A stretch of 64,000 nt of DNA from Globodera rostochiensis (Eukaryota; Nematoda; Chromadorea; Rhabditida; Heteroderidae). The stretch spans positions 311,001 to 375,000 of the forward strand of contig JAEVLN010000023.1 of assembly GCA_018350325.1 (NCBI GenBank), given 5' to 3'. Below, piece by piece: positions 13,190 to 22,914 of this stretch. The position numbers were made by a program, and so were the translations under genes. Numbering within the stretch: position 1 is the first letter of the stretch; every line of letters starts with the position of its first letter. The notes under the pieces were generated by a model. That model saw only the letters and a list, made by a program, of their open reading frames with translations, had not been told where the DNA came from and made no database searches.

Positions 13190-13997
13190 CTTTGGAATGA
13201 ATTGCAAATGCCAACAAGAAGAGCTACAAAGCAAGATCAAGCAGTTGGAGCGGAGAGAAGCACAACAGGTGGGAGGGAATGGAGCGGGGATTGCCAAGCC
13301 AATGCTGTGATTGTAATTCTAACGCGTAAATAAATTTAGCATAGCTGTTGCGCTGATCAGTGACCGATCCGATGCGTTTTCGACTTTGGAAGGAATTGCA
13401 AATGCCAACATCAAGCAGTTGGAGCGGGGAGAAGCACAACAGGTGGGAGGGAATGGAGCGGGGATTGCCAAGCCAATTCTGAGGATTGTAATTCTAACGC
13501 ATAAATAAATTTAGCTGGCTGTTGAGCTGATCAGTGCCCGATCCGATGCGTTTTTCGACTTTCGAAGGAATTGCAAATGCCAACAAGAAGAGCTACAAAG
13601 CAAGATCAAGCAGTTGGAGCGGAGAGAACCACAACAGGTGGGAGGGAATGGAGCGGGGATTGCCAAGCCAATTCTGAGGATTGTAATTCTAACGCATAAA
13701 TAAATTTAGCATGGCTGTTGAGCTGATCAGTGCCCGATCCGATGCGTTTTTCGACTTTCGAAGGAATTGCAAATGCCAACAAGAAGAGCTACAAAGCAAG
13801 ATCAAGCAGTTGGAGCGGAGAGAACCACAACAGGTGGGAGGGAATGGAGCGGGGATTGCCAAGGTAACGCGTAAATAAATTTAGCATGGCTGTTGAGCTG
13901 ATCAGTGCCGATCCGATGCGTTTTTCGACTTTCGAAGGAATTGCAAGTGCCAACATGAAGAGCTACAAAGCATGATCAAGCAGTTGGAGCGGGAGCA
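13190..13997 (+). repeat. Helitron minisatellite array, about 4.3 units
   Basis: Tandem repeat anchored by GGAATTGCAAATGCCAAC, with anchors near 13194, 13388, 13564, 13760 and 13934. Spacings are about 194, 176, 196 and 174 bp, so long and short units alternate. Each unit carries GCAGTTGGAGCGGAGAGA, GGTGGGAGGGAATGGAGCGG, TAAATAAATTTAGC and CGATCCGATGCGTTTTTCGA. The short units have lost different pieces, for example the AAGAAGAGCTACAAAG segment in the second. A sixth, more diverged unit lies after the gene at about 18901-19056. Internal minisatellites are common in Helitrons; their function is unclear. Confidence 0.9.
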
Positions 13998-14176
13998 ATC
14001 ATTTTCTTAAGAAGTGGCGAACGTAATGAAGAAGAAAGATTTTGTATTCACAATCAATTAGTAATAAAGTCGTTCATATTCCATTTGCATTTCATTTAAT
14101 CGTATTTAGTACGAACTTATCTTTGATTTTTGTAGAATAGACTTCAGGTACCTATTCAGAAAAATACATATACAAC

Positions 14177-14563
14177 ATGGACTGTTCAGATGGTGAAGAC
14201 AATGGAAATAGACGTAGAAATTTAGACGAAGTCGTTAGAAATAGAAAAAGAGCACAAGTATTTGACGAGCACAATTATGCCAAAAGACGAGAAATTGAAT
14301 CTGAATTTGTTATTGAAAAAAGATATTTGAATAATAGGCCTATGCATCTGATTGTTGACGAGCAGAGTCCTGGTCCATCCGGTTCTGTTCCGATCGCAGA
14401 TGTTTTAGAAAATAGAAATCTGCCAATGACTGGAGCTCAGAGAAGTGCTAGATTTCGCGCCAGAGAATCATTAGCTAATAGATTAAAGAGGTTGAATCAG
14501 AAAATGATTAGACAAGAAATGATAGAGCAAATGAATCACAAGTACAAAGACAGTCGAGATTAG
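14177..14563 (+). CDS. Helitron Rep/helicase, N-terminal piece
   Basis: 128 residues starting at ATG in the context ACAACATGG. Acidic start (MDCSDGEDNGNRRR), then strongly basic and charged helical sequence, including MTGAQRSARFRARESL, a short Arg-rich stretch of the kind found ahead of the Rep domain in Helitron proteins. No enzymatic motif is in this piece. It terminates at 14563, but the overlapping frame 1 continues in the same charged style (VQRQSRLEVDRNRHVETRTL), so the stop is due to a frame change near 14540 and this is not a separate gene. A TTTTTGTAG about 40 bp upstream could be a splice acceptor for a 5' intron; this is not proven. Confidence 0.7.
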   Translation: MDCSDGEDNGNRRRNLDEVVRNRKRAQVFDEHNYAKRREIESEFVIEKRYLNNRPMHLIVDEQSPGPSGSVPIADVLENRNLPMTGAQRSARFRARESLANRLKRLNQKMIRQEMIEQMNHKYKDSRD

Positions 14564-17500
14564 AAGTAGATCGAAATAGACATGTTGAGACTAGAACACT
14601 CGAATCAGTTATAGATAAGCAAAAGAGATTAGAACATGTCAAGAATAGACAGAGAGCAATCAGACAAGGAGTGATTCAGCTTTATGCAGCAGAAAATCAT
14701 TTAAATGCAATTGAACATAGACTTAGTCAAATGAGTATTTGTTGCATGCATTGTGCAGCATTACATTTTGTTGAAGAAAAAGTCAATGGCAAAGGCAATT
14801 CCTTTCGGGATTGTTGCCACCATGGAAAAGTTTTTTTGCCACAGATACCTGAGCAGGAATTTCCTGAAGTTTTAAGAAATTTGTTCATGAAATTTGACGC
14901 AAGGCATGTGAATTTTTTTGAAAACATTAGACATTTGAATAGCAGCGTTTCATTCGCATCAATGAATCCGCTTAGATATAGATACCCGAATAATAGAGGA
15001 CCATATTGTTTTCGCATTTATGGCCAGATTTATCATAGAATGAATTTAGCATTGAATCCAGATAATGGCGATGAACCTGCTTACGGGCAGATTTTCATCG
15101 TGGACACCGAACAGGCAATGAGAGCAATAGAGCAGGCCAATGTTGGTGTTGATCTTGAGTTATTAAGAACTGTGTATTATGTTATAAGAAATATGAACCC
15201 TTTTGCTGAAGCTTATTTGATGAAGAAAGAGGAAGAGAATAGTGAATTAGAAAAAGCAAGAAGAGAACAAAGAGAACCAGCAGAGATCAAACTTTTGTTT
15301 GAAACTGGAAAGCAAATGGACAGACGCTTAGGGTACAATGTGCCACGAGCTAATGAAGTTGCTGCAGTCTATGTGCCTGGAGCTGATGGCGAAGTGCCGG
15401 AAGCTAAAATTGTGGTTAGACAAAAAGGAAAAGAATTGAAGATTTTGAATAGTACCGATGCAATGGTCACGCCAATGACTTACCCGCTGTTTTATCCGGG
15501 TGGTACTTTTGGCTGGCATCCTGAAATAAAGCAAAGAAATAGTAGTAGAAGAGTGACAAGACTACAGTATGTGTGTTACACATTAGCAATAAGAGAGAAA
15601 GAGTTCAATCCGATTTTATACGGAGGAAAACTATTTCAGCAGTATTGTGTAGATGAATATGTGAAAATCGAAGGAGACAGAATGAGATGGATTAGAAATA
15701 ATCAGAAAAAGATTTGTGCTGAAGCATATAAGAATATAGACAACATTTTGTTGAGAAGAGCCCAAGAAACAGGTTTGCCACTTGGGAGAAAGGTCATTCT
15801 GCCGCCAAGCATGACAAACAGTCCAAGATATGTTGAGAAGCATTTTCAAGATGCTATGGCTGTGGTCAGACGGTTTGGAAAACCCGATCTGTTTCTGACC
15901 ATGACATGTAATCCGCAATGGAGTGAAATAATTGACAATATGTTTCATGAACAAGTCCCAAGTGATCGTCCAGATTTAGTTGTTCGAGTATTTTATCTGA
16001 AAGTCAAAGCGATTATGAATCAGATTACAAAGACAAAGATTTTTGGTGAAGTTATAGCGTGGATGTATCCGGTGGAGAACCAAGGGAGGGGACTGCCGCA
16101 CATTCACTTGCTTTTGACATTGTCGGAACATGACAAATTGATAACAGGTGAAGATGTTGAAAAACGAGGAATTAGTGCAAGCATACCAGACAAAGACAAA
16201 GAACCGGAGTTATATGCGTTAGTAAAAAAGTTTATGGTCCATGGCCCATGTGGTGATTTGAATCCAAATTGCCCATGCATGGAAGAGACTATGAACGAGA
16301 ATGGATTAAAGGTTAGAAAATGCTCCAAGGCTTATCCCAAAGCTTTTCAAGAAGAGAATGTAGTATTAGAAAATGGTTTGGCTTTGTATGCCAGGCCAAA
16401 TGATGGAAGAACTGTTGAAGTACGTGTAAATGCAAGAAGAATTGAATTGGACAATAGATGGGTTGTGCCGCACAATCTGTATTTGCTAAAAATGTTCAAG
16501 TGTCATATTAATTTGGAAAAAGTTAATAGTGTTAGTTCTGTTAAGTATTTGCATAAGTATGTGCATAAGCCACCAGACAGAGCAAGATTGGAATTAGAAT
16601 CAATAAATGATCATGATGAAGTAAAAGAGTTCATTGATGCAAGGTATGTGTGTCCGCAAGAAGCTGTGTGGAGAATTTTAGAATTGCCTATGTATGACAG
16701 AAGTCACAGTATAATGTCTTTGTCTGTGCACTTACAAGGTGAACAGATTTGTTATTTTGATGAGAATATGATGGAAGAGGAGATCAGAGATAAGATCAAT
16801 AATGGCTCTGAGTTATTGGCTTATTTTGAATTGAACAAGACGAATGTTTTAGCGAAGACTTTGTTGTATCATCAGATACCTGAGAAATTTTGCCTAAAAA
16901 AAGGAAAATGGATTGAAAGAAAGGCACATTTCAACACAATTGGTCGGATGGTGAAAGTGTCGCCGGCTGAGCCGGAAAGATACCACCTGCGGCTGTTGTT
17001 GTTGCATGTGAAAGGAGCATCTTCTTATGATGAGTTGAAGACAATTAGAAATTTAGATGGTTCGGTGAAAGTCTGCACAACTTTTGCTGAAGCCTGTCTT
17101 GAAAAAGGTTTGATTAGAAATGATGAAGAATGGAAAAGGGCCTTAGAAGAAGCTGAAAGCTTTGAAATGCCGTGGAAATTGAGAGATTTCTTTGCTTTGA
17201 TATTGGTCCATTGCAATCCGGCCAAGCCGGAGGAACTTTGGGAAATGTTTAAGGAATCCTTGTCCGAGGATTTTAGTAGGAATTTTAGACAAGAAATTGC
17301 TTATGCTAAGGCTTACAGAGAAATTGCGCTTAGCATTAAGAGGGCTGGAAAAACACTTGCTGATTTTCCATCCATGCAACAGATAAATGTGGATGAAGAT
17401 ATAGAACAGGCATTTAATGCCGCAGAAGAACTTGATCAGGGTGAAAGAGCCTTTGATTTGATGTACGATGAACAGAAAACAGTAACTGATGAAATATTGA

Positions 17501-18405
17501 CCAGAATTAGGAATCCAGTAAAGGAGCCCGCGTTCTTCTTTCTAAGTGGACCGGGTGGAACAGGGAAAACGCATGTGAATAAGACAATTGTGCATTTGCT
17601 TAGAGGTGAGAAAAAGAAAGTGAGTACAATGGCTTTCACCGGCATGGCAGCAACTTTGTTGCCTGCGGGCAGAACATTGCATAATAGATTTGGTCTGTCT
17701 TTAGACATGGGTAATTCGAACATTAGCCCAAGGTCAAAGGCATGGATAGAGCTAAAGGAAACAGATTTGTTTATTTGTGATGAAGCGCCTATGATTAATA
17801 AGCGCGCGATGAGAACATTGGACGAGAAATTGAAAGAGATTATGAATAATGATATAGCATTTGGTGGCAAAGTTATGCTTTGGACGGGCGACTTTCGTCA
17901 GACCCTACCAATTCAGAAGCATGCCACTAGATCAGAGTTGGTCAATTCGACCATAAAAAGAAGTGAATATTGGAGAACAGCAAAAAAGTACAAATTGACA
18001 AAGAATATGAGAGCTCTGGAAACAGAGCAGAAATTTGCCAAAGACCTTTTAGAAATAGGCACTGGAAAATGGAACAATGAAAATGACGAGATTATATTGC
18101 CTGAGGGTTGCATAAGCAATGGTGATTTAGCCGAAGAAATATTTGGAAACTTCATTGTTTCTGAGAATTGGAATGAGATGGCAAAAAGTGCCATTTTAGC
18201 ACCAAAGAATTTGGATGTTAGTGAATTGAACAAAAAAGTGTTAGATATGATGTCTGGAGACGAAGTTGAGTACACGAGCATTGATCGTGCTGAAGACGAG
18301 AATAGGCAAAGAGCAGATGAATATTTAGATGAGTATTTGAATGCGTTGAACCCCTCCGGGTTTTCTCCGCATAAGTTGAAATTAAAGAAAAAATTGTTAT
18401 GCTGA
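14512..18405 (+). CDS. Helitron Rep (HUH endonuclease) and PIF1-type helicase, main piece
   Basis: About 1,290 codons of open frame. Residues below are numbered from the GTG codon at 14671. A Cys cluster (C25, C28, C48, C49, with GKVFLP following) matches the zinc-binding N-terminus of Helitron proteins. The Helitron helicase-like Rep domain follows: LPPSMTNSPRYVEKHFQDAM, LFLTMTCNPQW, then the HUH metal site GLPHIHLLL (H477, H479) and the two-tyrosine site KYLHKYVHK (Y626, Y630), which nicks and joins single-stranded DNA at the element ends. The helicase starts with Walker A GPGGTGKT (960-967), Walker B CDEAPM (D1037, E1038), motif III GDFRQTLPI (1073-1081) and LTKNMRA. It breaks off after [13 protein letters not shown] in the 2B region. 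Arg is mostly AGA, in keeping with the AT-rich host. The start codon is uncertain because the true N-terminus lies in another frame. Confidence 0.9.
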   Translation, partial: TRNDRANESQVQRQSRLEVDRNRHVETRTLESVIDKQKRLEHVKNRQRAIRQGVIQLYAAENHLNAIEHRLSQMSICCMHCAALHFVEEKVNGKGNSFRDCCHHGKVFLPQIPEQEFPEVLRNLFMKFDARHVNFFENIRHLNSSVSFASMNPLRYRYPNNRGPYCFRIYGQIYHRMNLALNPDNGDEPAYGQIFIVDTEQAMRAIEQANVGVDLELLRTVYYVIRNMNPFAEAYLMKKEEENSELEKARREQREPAEIKLLFETGKQMDRRLGYNVPRANEVAAVYVPGADGEVPEAKIVVRQKGKELKILNSTDAMVTPMTYPLFYPGGTFGWHPEIKQRNSSRRVTRLQYVCYTLAIREKEFNPILYGGKLFQQYCVDEYVKIEGDRMRWIRNNQKKICAEAYKNIDNILLRRAQETGLPLGRKVILPPSMTNSPRYVEKHFQDAMAVVRRFGKPDLFLTMTCNPQWSEIIDNMFHEQVPSDRPDLVVRVFYLKVKAIMNQITKTKIFGEVIAWMYPVENQGRGLPHIHLLLTLSEHDKLITGEDVEKRGISASIPDKDKEPELYALVKKFMVHGPCGDLNPNCPCMEETMNENGLKVRKCSKAYPKAFQEENVVLENGLALYARPNDGRTVEVRVNARRIELDNRWVVPHNLYLLKMFKCHINLEKVNSVSSVKYLHKYVHKPPDRARLELESINDHDEVKEFIDARYVCPQEAVWRILELPMYDRSHSIMSLSVHLQGEQICYFDENMMEEEIRDKINNGSELLAYFELNKTNVLAKTLLYHQIPEKFCLKKGKWIERKAHFNTIGRMVKVSPAEPERYHLRLLLLHVKGASSYDELKTIRNLDGSVKVCTTFAEACLEKGLIRNDEEWKRALEEAESFEMPWKLRDFFALILVHCNPAKPEELWEMFKESLSEDFSRNFRQEIAYAKAYREIALSIKRAGKTLADFPSMQQINVDEDIEQAFNAAEELDQGERAFDLMYDEQKTVTDEILTRIRNPVKEPAFFFLSGPGGTGKTHVNKTIVHLLRGEKKKVSTMAFTGMAATLLPAGRTLHNRFGLSLDMGNSNISPRSKAWIELKETDLFICDEAPMINKRAMRTLDEKLKEIMNNDIAFGGKVMLWTGDFRQTLPIQKHATRSELVNSTIKRSEYWRTAKKYKLTKNMRALETEQKFAKDLLEIGTGKWNNENDEIILPEGCISNGDLAEEIFGNFIVSENWNEMAKSAILAPKNLDVSELNKKVLDMMSGDEVEYTSIDRAEDENRQRADEYLDEYLNALNPSGFSPHKLKLKKKLLC

Positions 18406-18754
18406 TCAGAAATATGAACATTGAATTAAGATTTTGACCGGAGATAAGGCAGGGCAGACGGTGTACATTCCTCGGATCACACTTTGCTGTGCCGAGGAGT
18501 ACCCATTTGACCTGCATAGGCACCAATTCCCATTGGTGTTAGCATTTGCAATGACCATTAATAAGGCTCAAGGCCAAACCCTTGAGCGAGTGGGAATTGA
18601 TTTAAGAAAAGAAGTTTTTAGTCATGGGCAATTGTATGTGGCTCTTTCGAGAGCTAGGGCTTGGAATATGTTGAGAATTAGATTAGATAATAGTAATTTA
18701 GATAGAAAGGTGAAGAATGTAGTCTATAAAGAACTTTTAGACGAAGACGATTGA
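18387..18754 (+). CDS. Helitron helicase, C-terminal piece
   Basis: Carries the last helicase motifs: [15 protein letters not shown], then [20 protein letters not shown] (motif V) and [11 protein letters not shown] (motif VI, with the arginine finger region), ending at a TGA after KELLDEDD at 18754. From 18434 it is in the same frame as the N-terminal piece. 18387-18425 holds a short stretch in another frame ([10 protein letters not shown]) that belongs before it. The segment between IRNMNIE and LTGD is much shorter than in related helicases, indicating a deletion. It cannot be a gene by itself; it is the tail of the broken Rep/helicase. Confidence 0.82.
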
Positions 18755-18775
18755 TTAGTTCTTAGTTAAAATGAA

Positions 18776-19058
18776 CTGTATTAGACATTGGCGCCTCCCG
18801 GTGAACTGCTTGAACAAAGGGTAATTTTTATTTAAGACCGAATCAGGTTATGGTTTACTTTCCCTTTAGATGCGCACAATGGCGCGGACAGTTGACTTTC
18901 GACTTTGGAAAGGAATTGCAAGTGCCAACAAGACAAAGCAGGATCGAGCAGTTGGAGCGAGTGAGGCACAACAGGTGGGTGGAATGGAGCGGAGATTGCC
19001 AAAGCCCACTTTGGTGGTGGTGATTCTGACGCGTGATTAAATAAATTTAGCATTGCCA
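18776..19058 (+). repeat. Diverged copy of Helitron leader plus one minisatellite unit
   Basis: 18776-18916 resembles 13063-13200 (GTGAACTGCTTGAACAAA, CCGAATCAGGTTATGGTTTA, CCCTTTAG), and 18901-19056 resembles one minisatellite unit (GGAATTGCAAGTGCCAAC, GCAGTTGGAGCG, TAAATAAATTTAGCAT). The gene is thus bracketed by direct repeats within the Helitron. Confidence 0.8.
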
Positions 19059-19097
19059 TGGCTTGGAACGGCTCAGTCCTGTTACGGGAGGGACTCG

Positions 19098-19350
19098 GCT
19101 CATCAGGAACCAGCCGCAATTGAACAGACACGTAGAGTTGCTGACATTTATGTATGTGGAGGCATTGCACCGGTTGGTTTGTTGAGATGGGAAGAGAATT
19201 TTACTTTTAATGCCTTTAGGGAAGTTGACAATTCAGGAAACAGCCGCAATTGGATAGAGACGTAGAGTTGCTGGCATTGTATGTGGAGGTGTTGCAACGG
19301 TTGGTTTGTTATGATGGAAAGAAATTTACTTTTAGTGCTTTAGGGAAGTT
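19098..19350 (+). repeat. 127-bp tandem pair in the Helitron 3' region
   Basis: Two units of about 127 bp, starting near 19098 and 19225, each with TCAGGAA..CAGCCGCAATTG, GACACGTAGAGTTGCTG (GAGACG.. in the second), GTATGTGGAGG and GGTTGGTTTGTT. They differ at about one base in eight. Confidence 0.8.
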
Positions 19351-19858
19351 TAGTCAGTTGGGATGCTTTGTTGTGTGAACTATCCGCCGAACGGCTGTCG
19401 CCTTTGGCTGGACCTTCCTCCGGACATTACGAGTGATGGTTTGTGGTAGATGAAGCAGGAACGCCGAATCTTGAAGCAAACACGGGGGAACAAGAAGATT
19501 GAACGAACGTCGATTTCTTATTTATTTTCACCATCTCCTTTTGACCATATCTATGCATAAACTTTGTGAATCTTTTTATAAAGTTGCGAGTTTGTCCTAA
19601 CGTAGGGTTAGGGCTTTGAATTAGCGGAGTATTTTTGCGTAATGAAATTCAGTACAGAAAAAATAAATTGTTTTTGATGAATTTGTCTCTTGCAAAATTC
19701 AATTATTTTATTTTTTAAAAGAACAGTGAAAAATACTGAAAGGGAAAGCGTGGATTGAGAAAAATGCCAAAAGGGAAAAAGAGTCCTAATTAAAACGAGT
19801 CAACCCCAAAAAATTGCAATTCAAGGCGACAAATCTGTTTATAACATGTCGTACTTCT
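19351..19858 (+). other. Helitron 3' noncoding tail
   Basis: About 500 bp between the tandem pair and the terminal hairpin, moderately GC-rich up to 19640 and AT-rich after that. No open frame of note and no second gene are seen. Confidence 0.5.
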
Positions 19859-19896
19859 AGCGGTTGGTGCGCCGTTAGGCGCACCTAAACCGCTAG
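19859..19896 (+). other. Helitron 3' hairpin and CTAG terminus
   Basis: Perfect 8-bp stem GGTGCGCC / GGCGCACC around a GTTA loop (19866-19885), extended outward by seven further pairs across a 2-nt bulge (AGCGGTT with AACCGCT). The inner stem is followed by TAAACCGCTAG (11 nt) and a T in the flank. This matches the canonical Helitron 3' signal of a GC-rich hairpin 10-12 nt before CTRR, which acts as the transposition terminator. Confidence 0.9.
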
Positions 19897-22200
19897 TTTA
19901 TTAAATTATTAGAAAGCCATTTTAGTATTTTTACCTTTCCTCCCAAATGGGTTGGTTGACACGACATTTTTATTTTAACTTTTATCTAAATATTCGTAAT
20001 GATGCTGTAAAAATTTAAATTTGATATGACAAAATATACTGATTAATTATATTTTATTTAAAATAAAAATTGTTTTTGGCTTTCTGACTGCACTAATTTT
20101 TGCTCGAAGACCAATCTCAGCACAGAAATGTAAAGCGATATTAAATTACAAAATAGATTTTAGATAATAAATAAACTAAAATTTGAAAAATAATTTAAGG
20201 AGTTAGGTATTAAACTCACCTATTTTTTAATTAAAATATTTATATTGTGAATTGGCTTTAGTTCTGCATTTTAGATTAATATATTTCAAAATTATTAAAA
20301 AAAACTTCGACGGGTTCAGTTTTAGATCGCTGATGCCTTCTCAATGCCCAAATTAATCTCGATAAGTAACCAAGGCAACGAATCAGTAGTCTCGCACTGA
20401 AAAACATTTTGCCTAAAAATAGTTGTATTTTTTTGGTTTAACCGTTTCGGCTGCTTGCACATAATTGTTGTAACATGATTTAGAATTAGCGATAAGTTAA
20501 ATAAAGAAAACCCGGTCATTATGCGCTTGTTTCCAAATTTTTGTTTATTCTTGTAAAGTGTGATTTTTCTTATTATTTGAGATTCAAAATTTTTTACATA
20601 ACGTTTAATTGTTATTTATTACTTAGATCAATAAAGCATAGATATTTATACGGCTTGACGTCGAATTTAACATTCTTTTGATATTTGTTAAATACTATTT
20701 ATTTATTTAATACAAATGCAGTTTCGATGAGTGCAACTTATTTGACTTTTTAGTGTTAACATTTATTTTTCGCGTTTTTCCATTCCATTTATGAAATTAA
20801 TCTAATTTTATCTCTTCTTTACCTTGCTGAATAATTTAACCCAGGTAAATGCATTCAATTTTTAAAAAATTAAATAATATCTACTCTTTTTTTCTATGCA
20901 ATAAAAAATGTTTGAAACTTATAATTTTTATTATTTGTGCAATTTGTTATCTGTATTTGTTGATTGTTCTTTGAATATTATTAATATTTGGTTTAATAAA
21001 GTTTTAATTTATTTCTTTGTTATTTTCAATAATTATTTGGTCACAATTAAATTTAATTAAATTATTTTATTTTATTTTATTGTAATATTGATTTGTTTTA
21101 AACAGCAACATATTTAAATTTATATTAATTTTTAGGTTTGATCTTTAATGTGCCTCTTTAGATATTTAAGCGACTCATCCGTGTTTTTGAAATATTATAT
21201 ATATTTTTGATTTCAATATCATTAATTTGTTTTAAAGATAAATACATTAAGTTTACATGACTTTATTTAAACATTTATTTTTGATAATTATTATCTTGTC
21301 CCAATCCTTCTCTTGCTTAAGCTTGTGGACTTGTCTTGATGCCAAATCCATGCACATCTCTAAAAGTCCTTTTAAGTAATTATCATGGTTTCGAGCAATT
21401 CGTATTAAAATATATAATAATATCCGTCCATGTTTTTCGGTACGCTGGTTTAGACTAAATAATCGCATATTAAACTTTTTTTTTTAATTTGAGGCCACGA
21501 TGTATTAAATAGATGGATATACCTGTTTTATTTTTTTTAACATTCGGAATTTTTTATATAAAGTTCAAATGTTTTCCCAGGTCCAACATGAACACAATAG
21601 TCTTTCGCCAATTTTAAGTCAATTTGCTGTGCCAAGAGGACCCAAGTCTCAAATCTTTTTCCATATTAATATAATATTACAAAAGACTATTATAATGGTT
21701 TAGCAATAAGACGACAATTGTAAATAATAATTTATTTCACTTTATAATGCTGCAAAATTTTAAATATCGCGAACTTCTTTTAAAAAAATTATTTTTAGGG
21801 TTTTTTTTTGGTTTTGGTTTTCATTTACAATATATAAATAGTAAAATTGTTTCTTTGTTATCTAATTGTAGATGGGTTTTTAAATTTTAAAATTAATTCA
21901 CTTTCAATTTTTGCTTGCTTTTTTGATGAGATAATAACTTATTTTTATATTTATATTTATTATTCGTTTTATCTATTGCCAAAATTTTCTAAATATAAAT
22001 AAATATTTATAACTATTAACAATTAATCTTTTTTTACTATTATTTACGGATAATAATATTTTTTTAAATATTTTCTATATTAAAATTAGTAAAACATTTT
22101 TTGTTTTTAAGCTGACTTGCAAACGCCTGTGGTTTGCATTTATTTTGTTGATATGCTTCACTGTGAAAAAATAATATATCATGATAAGATTAAAAATTTA
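19897..22200. other. AT-rich noncoding DNA
   Basis: Right flank of the Helitron. No supported gene or repeat; only short, low-complexity frames on either strand (for example 20322-20519 and 21253-21468, both minus). Confidence 0.55.
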
Positions 22201-22545
22201 AAATGGGACAGTGAATTATTATTTTTATTTTAGAATATTGAATAATAAATTATATTTAAAAATATCGAATGAAAAGCATAATGATAAAGTTTGGGATGCT
22301 ATTCCAAATTTGTTACTACAAAAGGTGGCATTTTTTGACTTTTATTGGAAATTTTGCAAAATAGCTAGAGATTTATTATTTTTGACAAAAGAAATTTGTT
22401 GTTTATATTATAAACATGCGATTCTTTGGAATTCAGCAACCAACTTTGAAATAATTGGCTTTGCTGTTTGTCCCAAATTGTCCATTAGGAATTGTCCCAA
22501 CTTTTCAATGTAAATTCGTTCAAAATATTTTGCTCAAAATATTTG
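22201..22545. repeat. Possible small repeat with GGGACA/TGTCCC ends
   Basis: ATGGGACAG at 22203-22211 faces a cluster of TTGTCCC motifs at about 22469-22545 (TTTGTCCCAAATTGTCC, AATTGTCCC, TTTGTCC). This looks like another short-motif tract, with an inverted copy of the motif at the far side. The 100-codon frame inside has no recognisable domain. Weak evidence. Confidence 0.25.
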
Positions 22546-22914
22546 TCCTCTTATTATAATACTTAAGGCATTAAAATTAACTCAAATATTTTCTAATAGA
22601 TCTAAAAATTAGCTATTTATCTAATAAACGTTTTTTGAAAACACTCAAAAAAATTTTTTTTCCAAAAATTGATTATAATTTGAATTTTCAAGAATTTCAT
22701 ACAATTAGGGAGGAAAAATTGTGCAGGTTTTTCTGCATTTTTAACATTAAAAAATCACTCTACATTTGACAAATTATGAATTTTAAAGTGATTTAGTCCA
22801 CGCAAAAAAATGAAAATTCAAAAATTTTTAAATTATCATATTAAAATTTTAAAAAAATTGAAATAAATTTAGAAATTGTATCCCCCACCATAGTTGATAG
22901 TCGTAAAAAATCAT

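Larger units (their letters stand above)
14177..18754 (+). pseudogene. Helitron Rep/helicase gene, broken in two places
   Basis: The coding sequence is spread over three frames. Frame 2 runs 14177-14563. The protein continues in frame 1, open from 14512 to 18405, so one frame change falls near 14540. Near 18386-18395, an A run, the sense moves to a third frame, where 18390-18425 gives [12 protein letters not shown]. It then jumps back to the first frame at about 18434. Between the last two pieces, the residues that normally follow RNMN in Helitron helicases (a GLCNGTR-type segment and about 20-30 residues) are missing, so there is a deletion as well as frameshifts. All catalytic motifs upstream and downstream are still present, which suggests recent decay or sequencing and assembly error at homopolymers. 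Confidence 0.82.
12568..19896 (+). mobile_element. Helitron (canonical, about 7.3 kb)
   Basis: Rolling-circle transposon. The left end reads A|TCCTATATTATAAAG followed by GTTTGTCTGTGTGT, which resembles Helitron 5' ends I know from other eukaryotes. The right end has an 8-bp GC-rich hairpin, then 11 nt ending CTAG|T. That gives the canonical TC...CTRR structure inserted between A and T without a target-site duplication. Inside, in order: a leader of about 0.5 kb, a minisatellite array, a Rep/PIF1-helicase gene in three frames, a diverged copy of the leader plus minisatellite, a 127-bp tandem pair, and a noncoding tail. The element is complete by its ends, but its only gene is broken, so it is probably non-autonomous now. 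The left end could alternatively be the TC at 12564. Confidence 0.88.

Noticed and set aside
13190..13997. CRISPR-like array
   Set aside because: The units are tandem minisatellite repeats of 174-196 bp without spacer/repeat alternation, in a eukaryotic transposon.
14727..18526. Minus-strand frames of 66-144 codons opposite the Rep/helicase
   Set aside because: They are antisense shadows of a clearly coding plus-strand frame with catalytic motifs.
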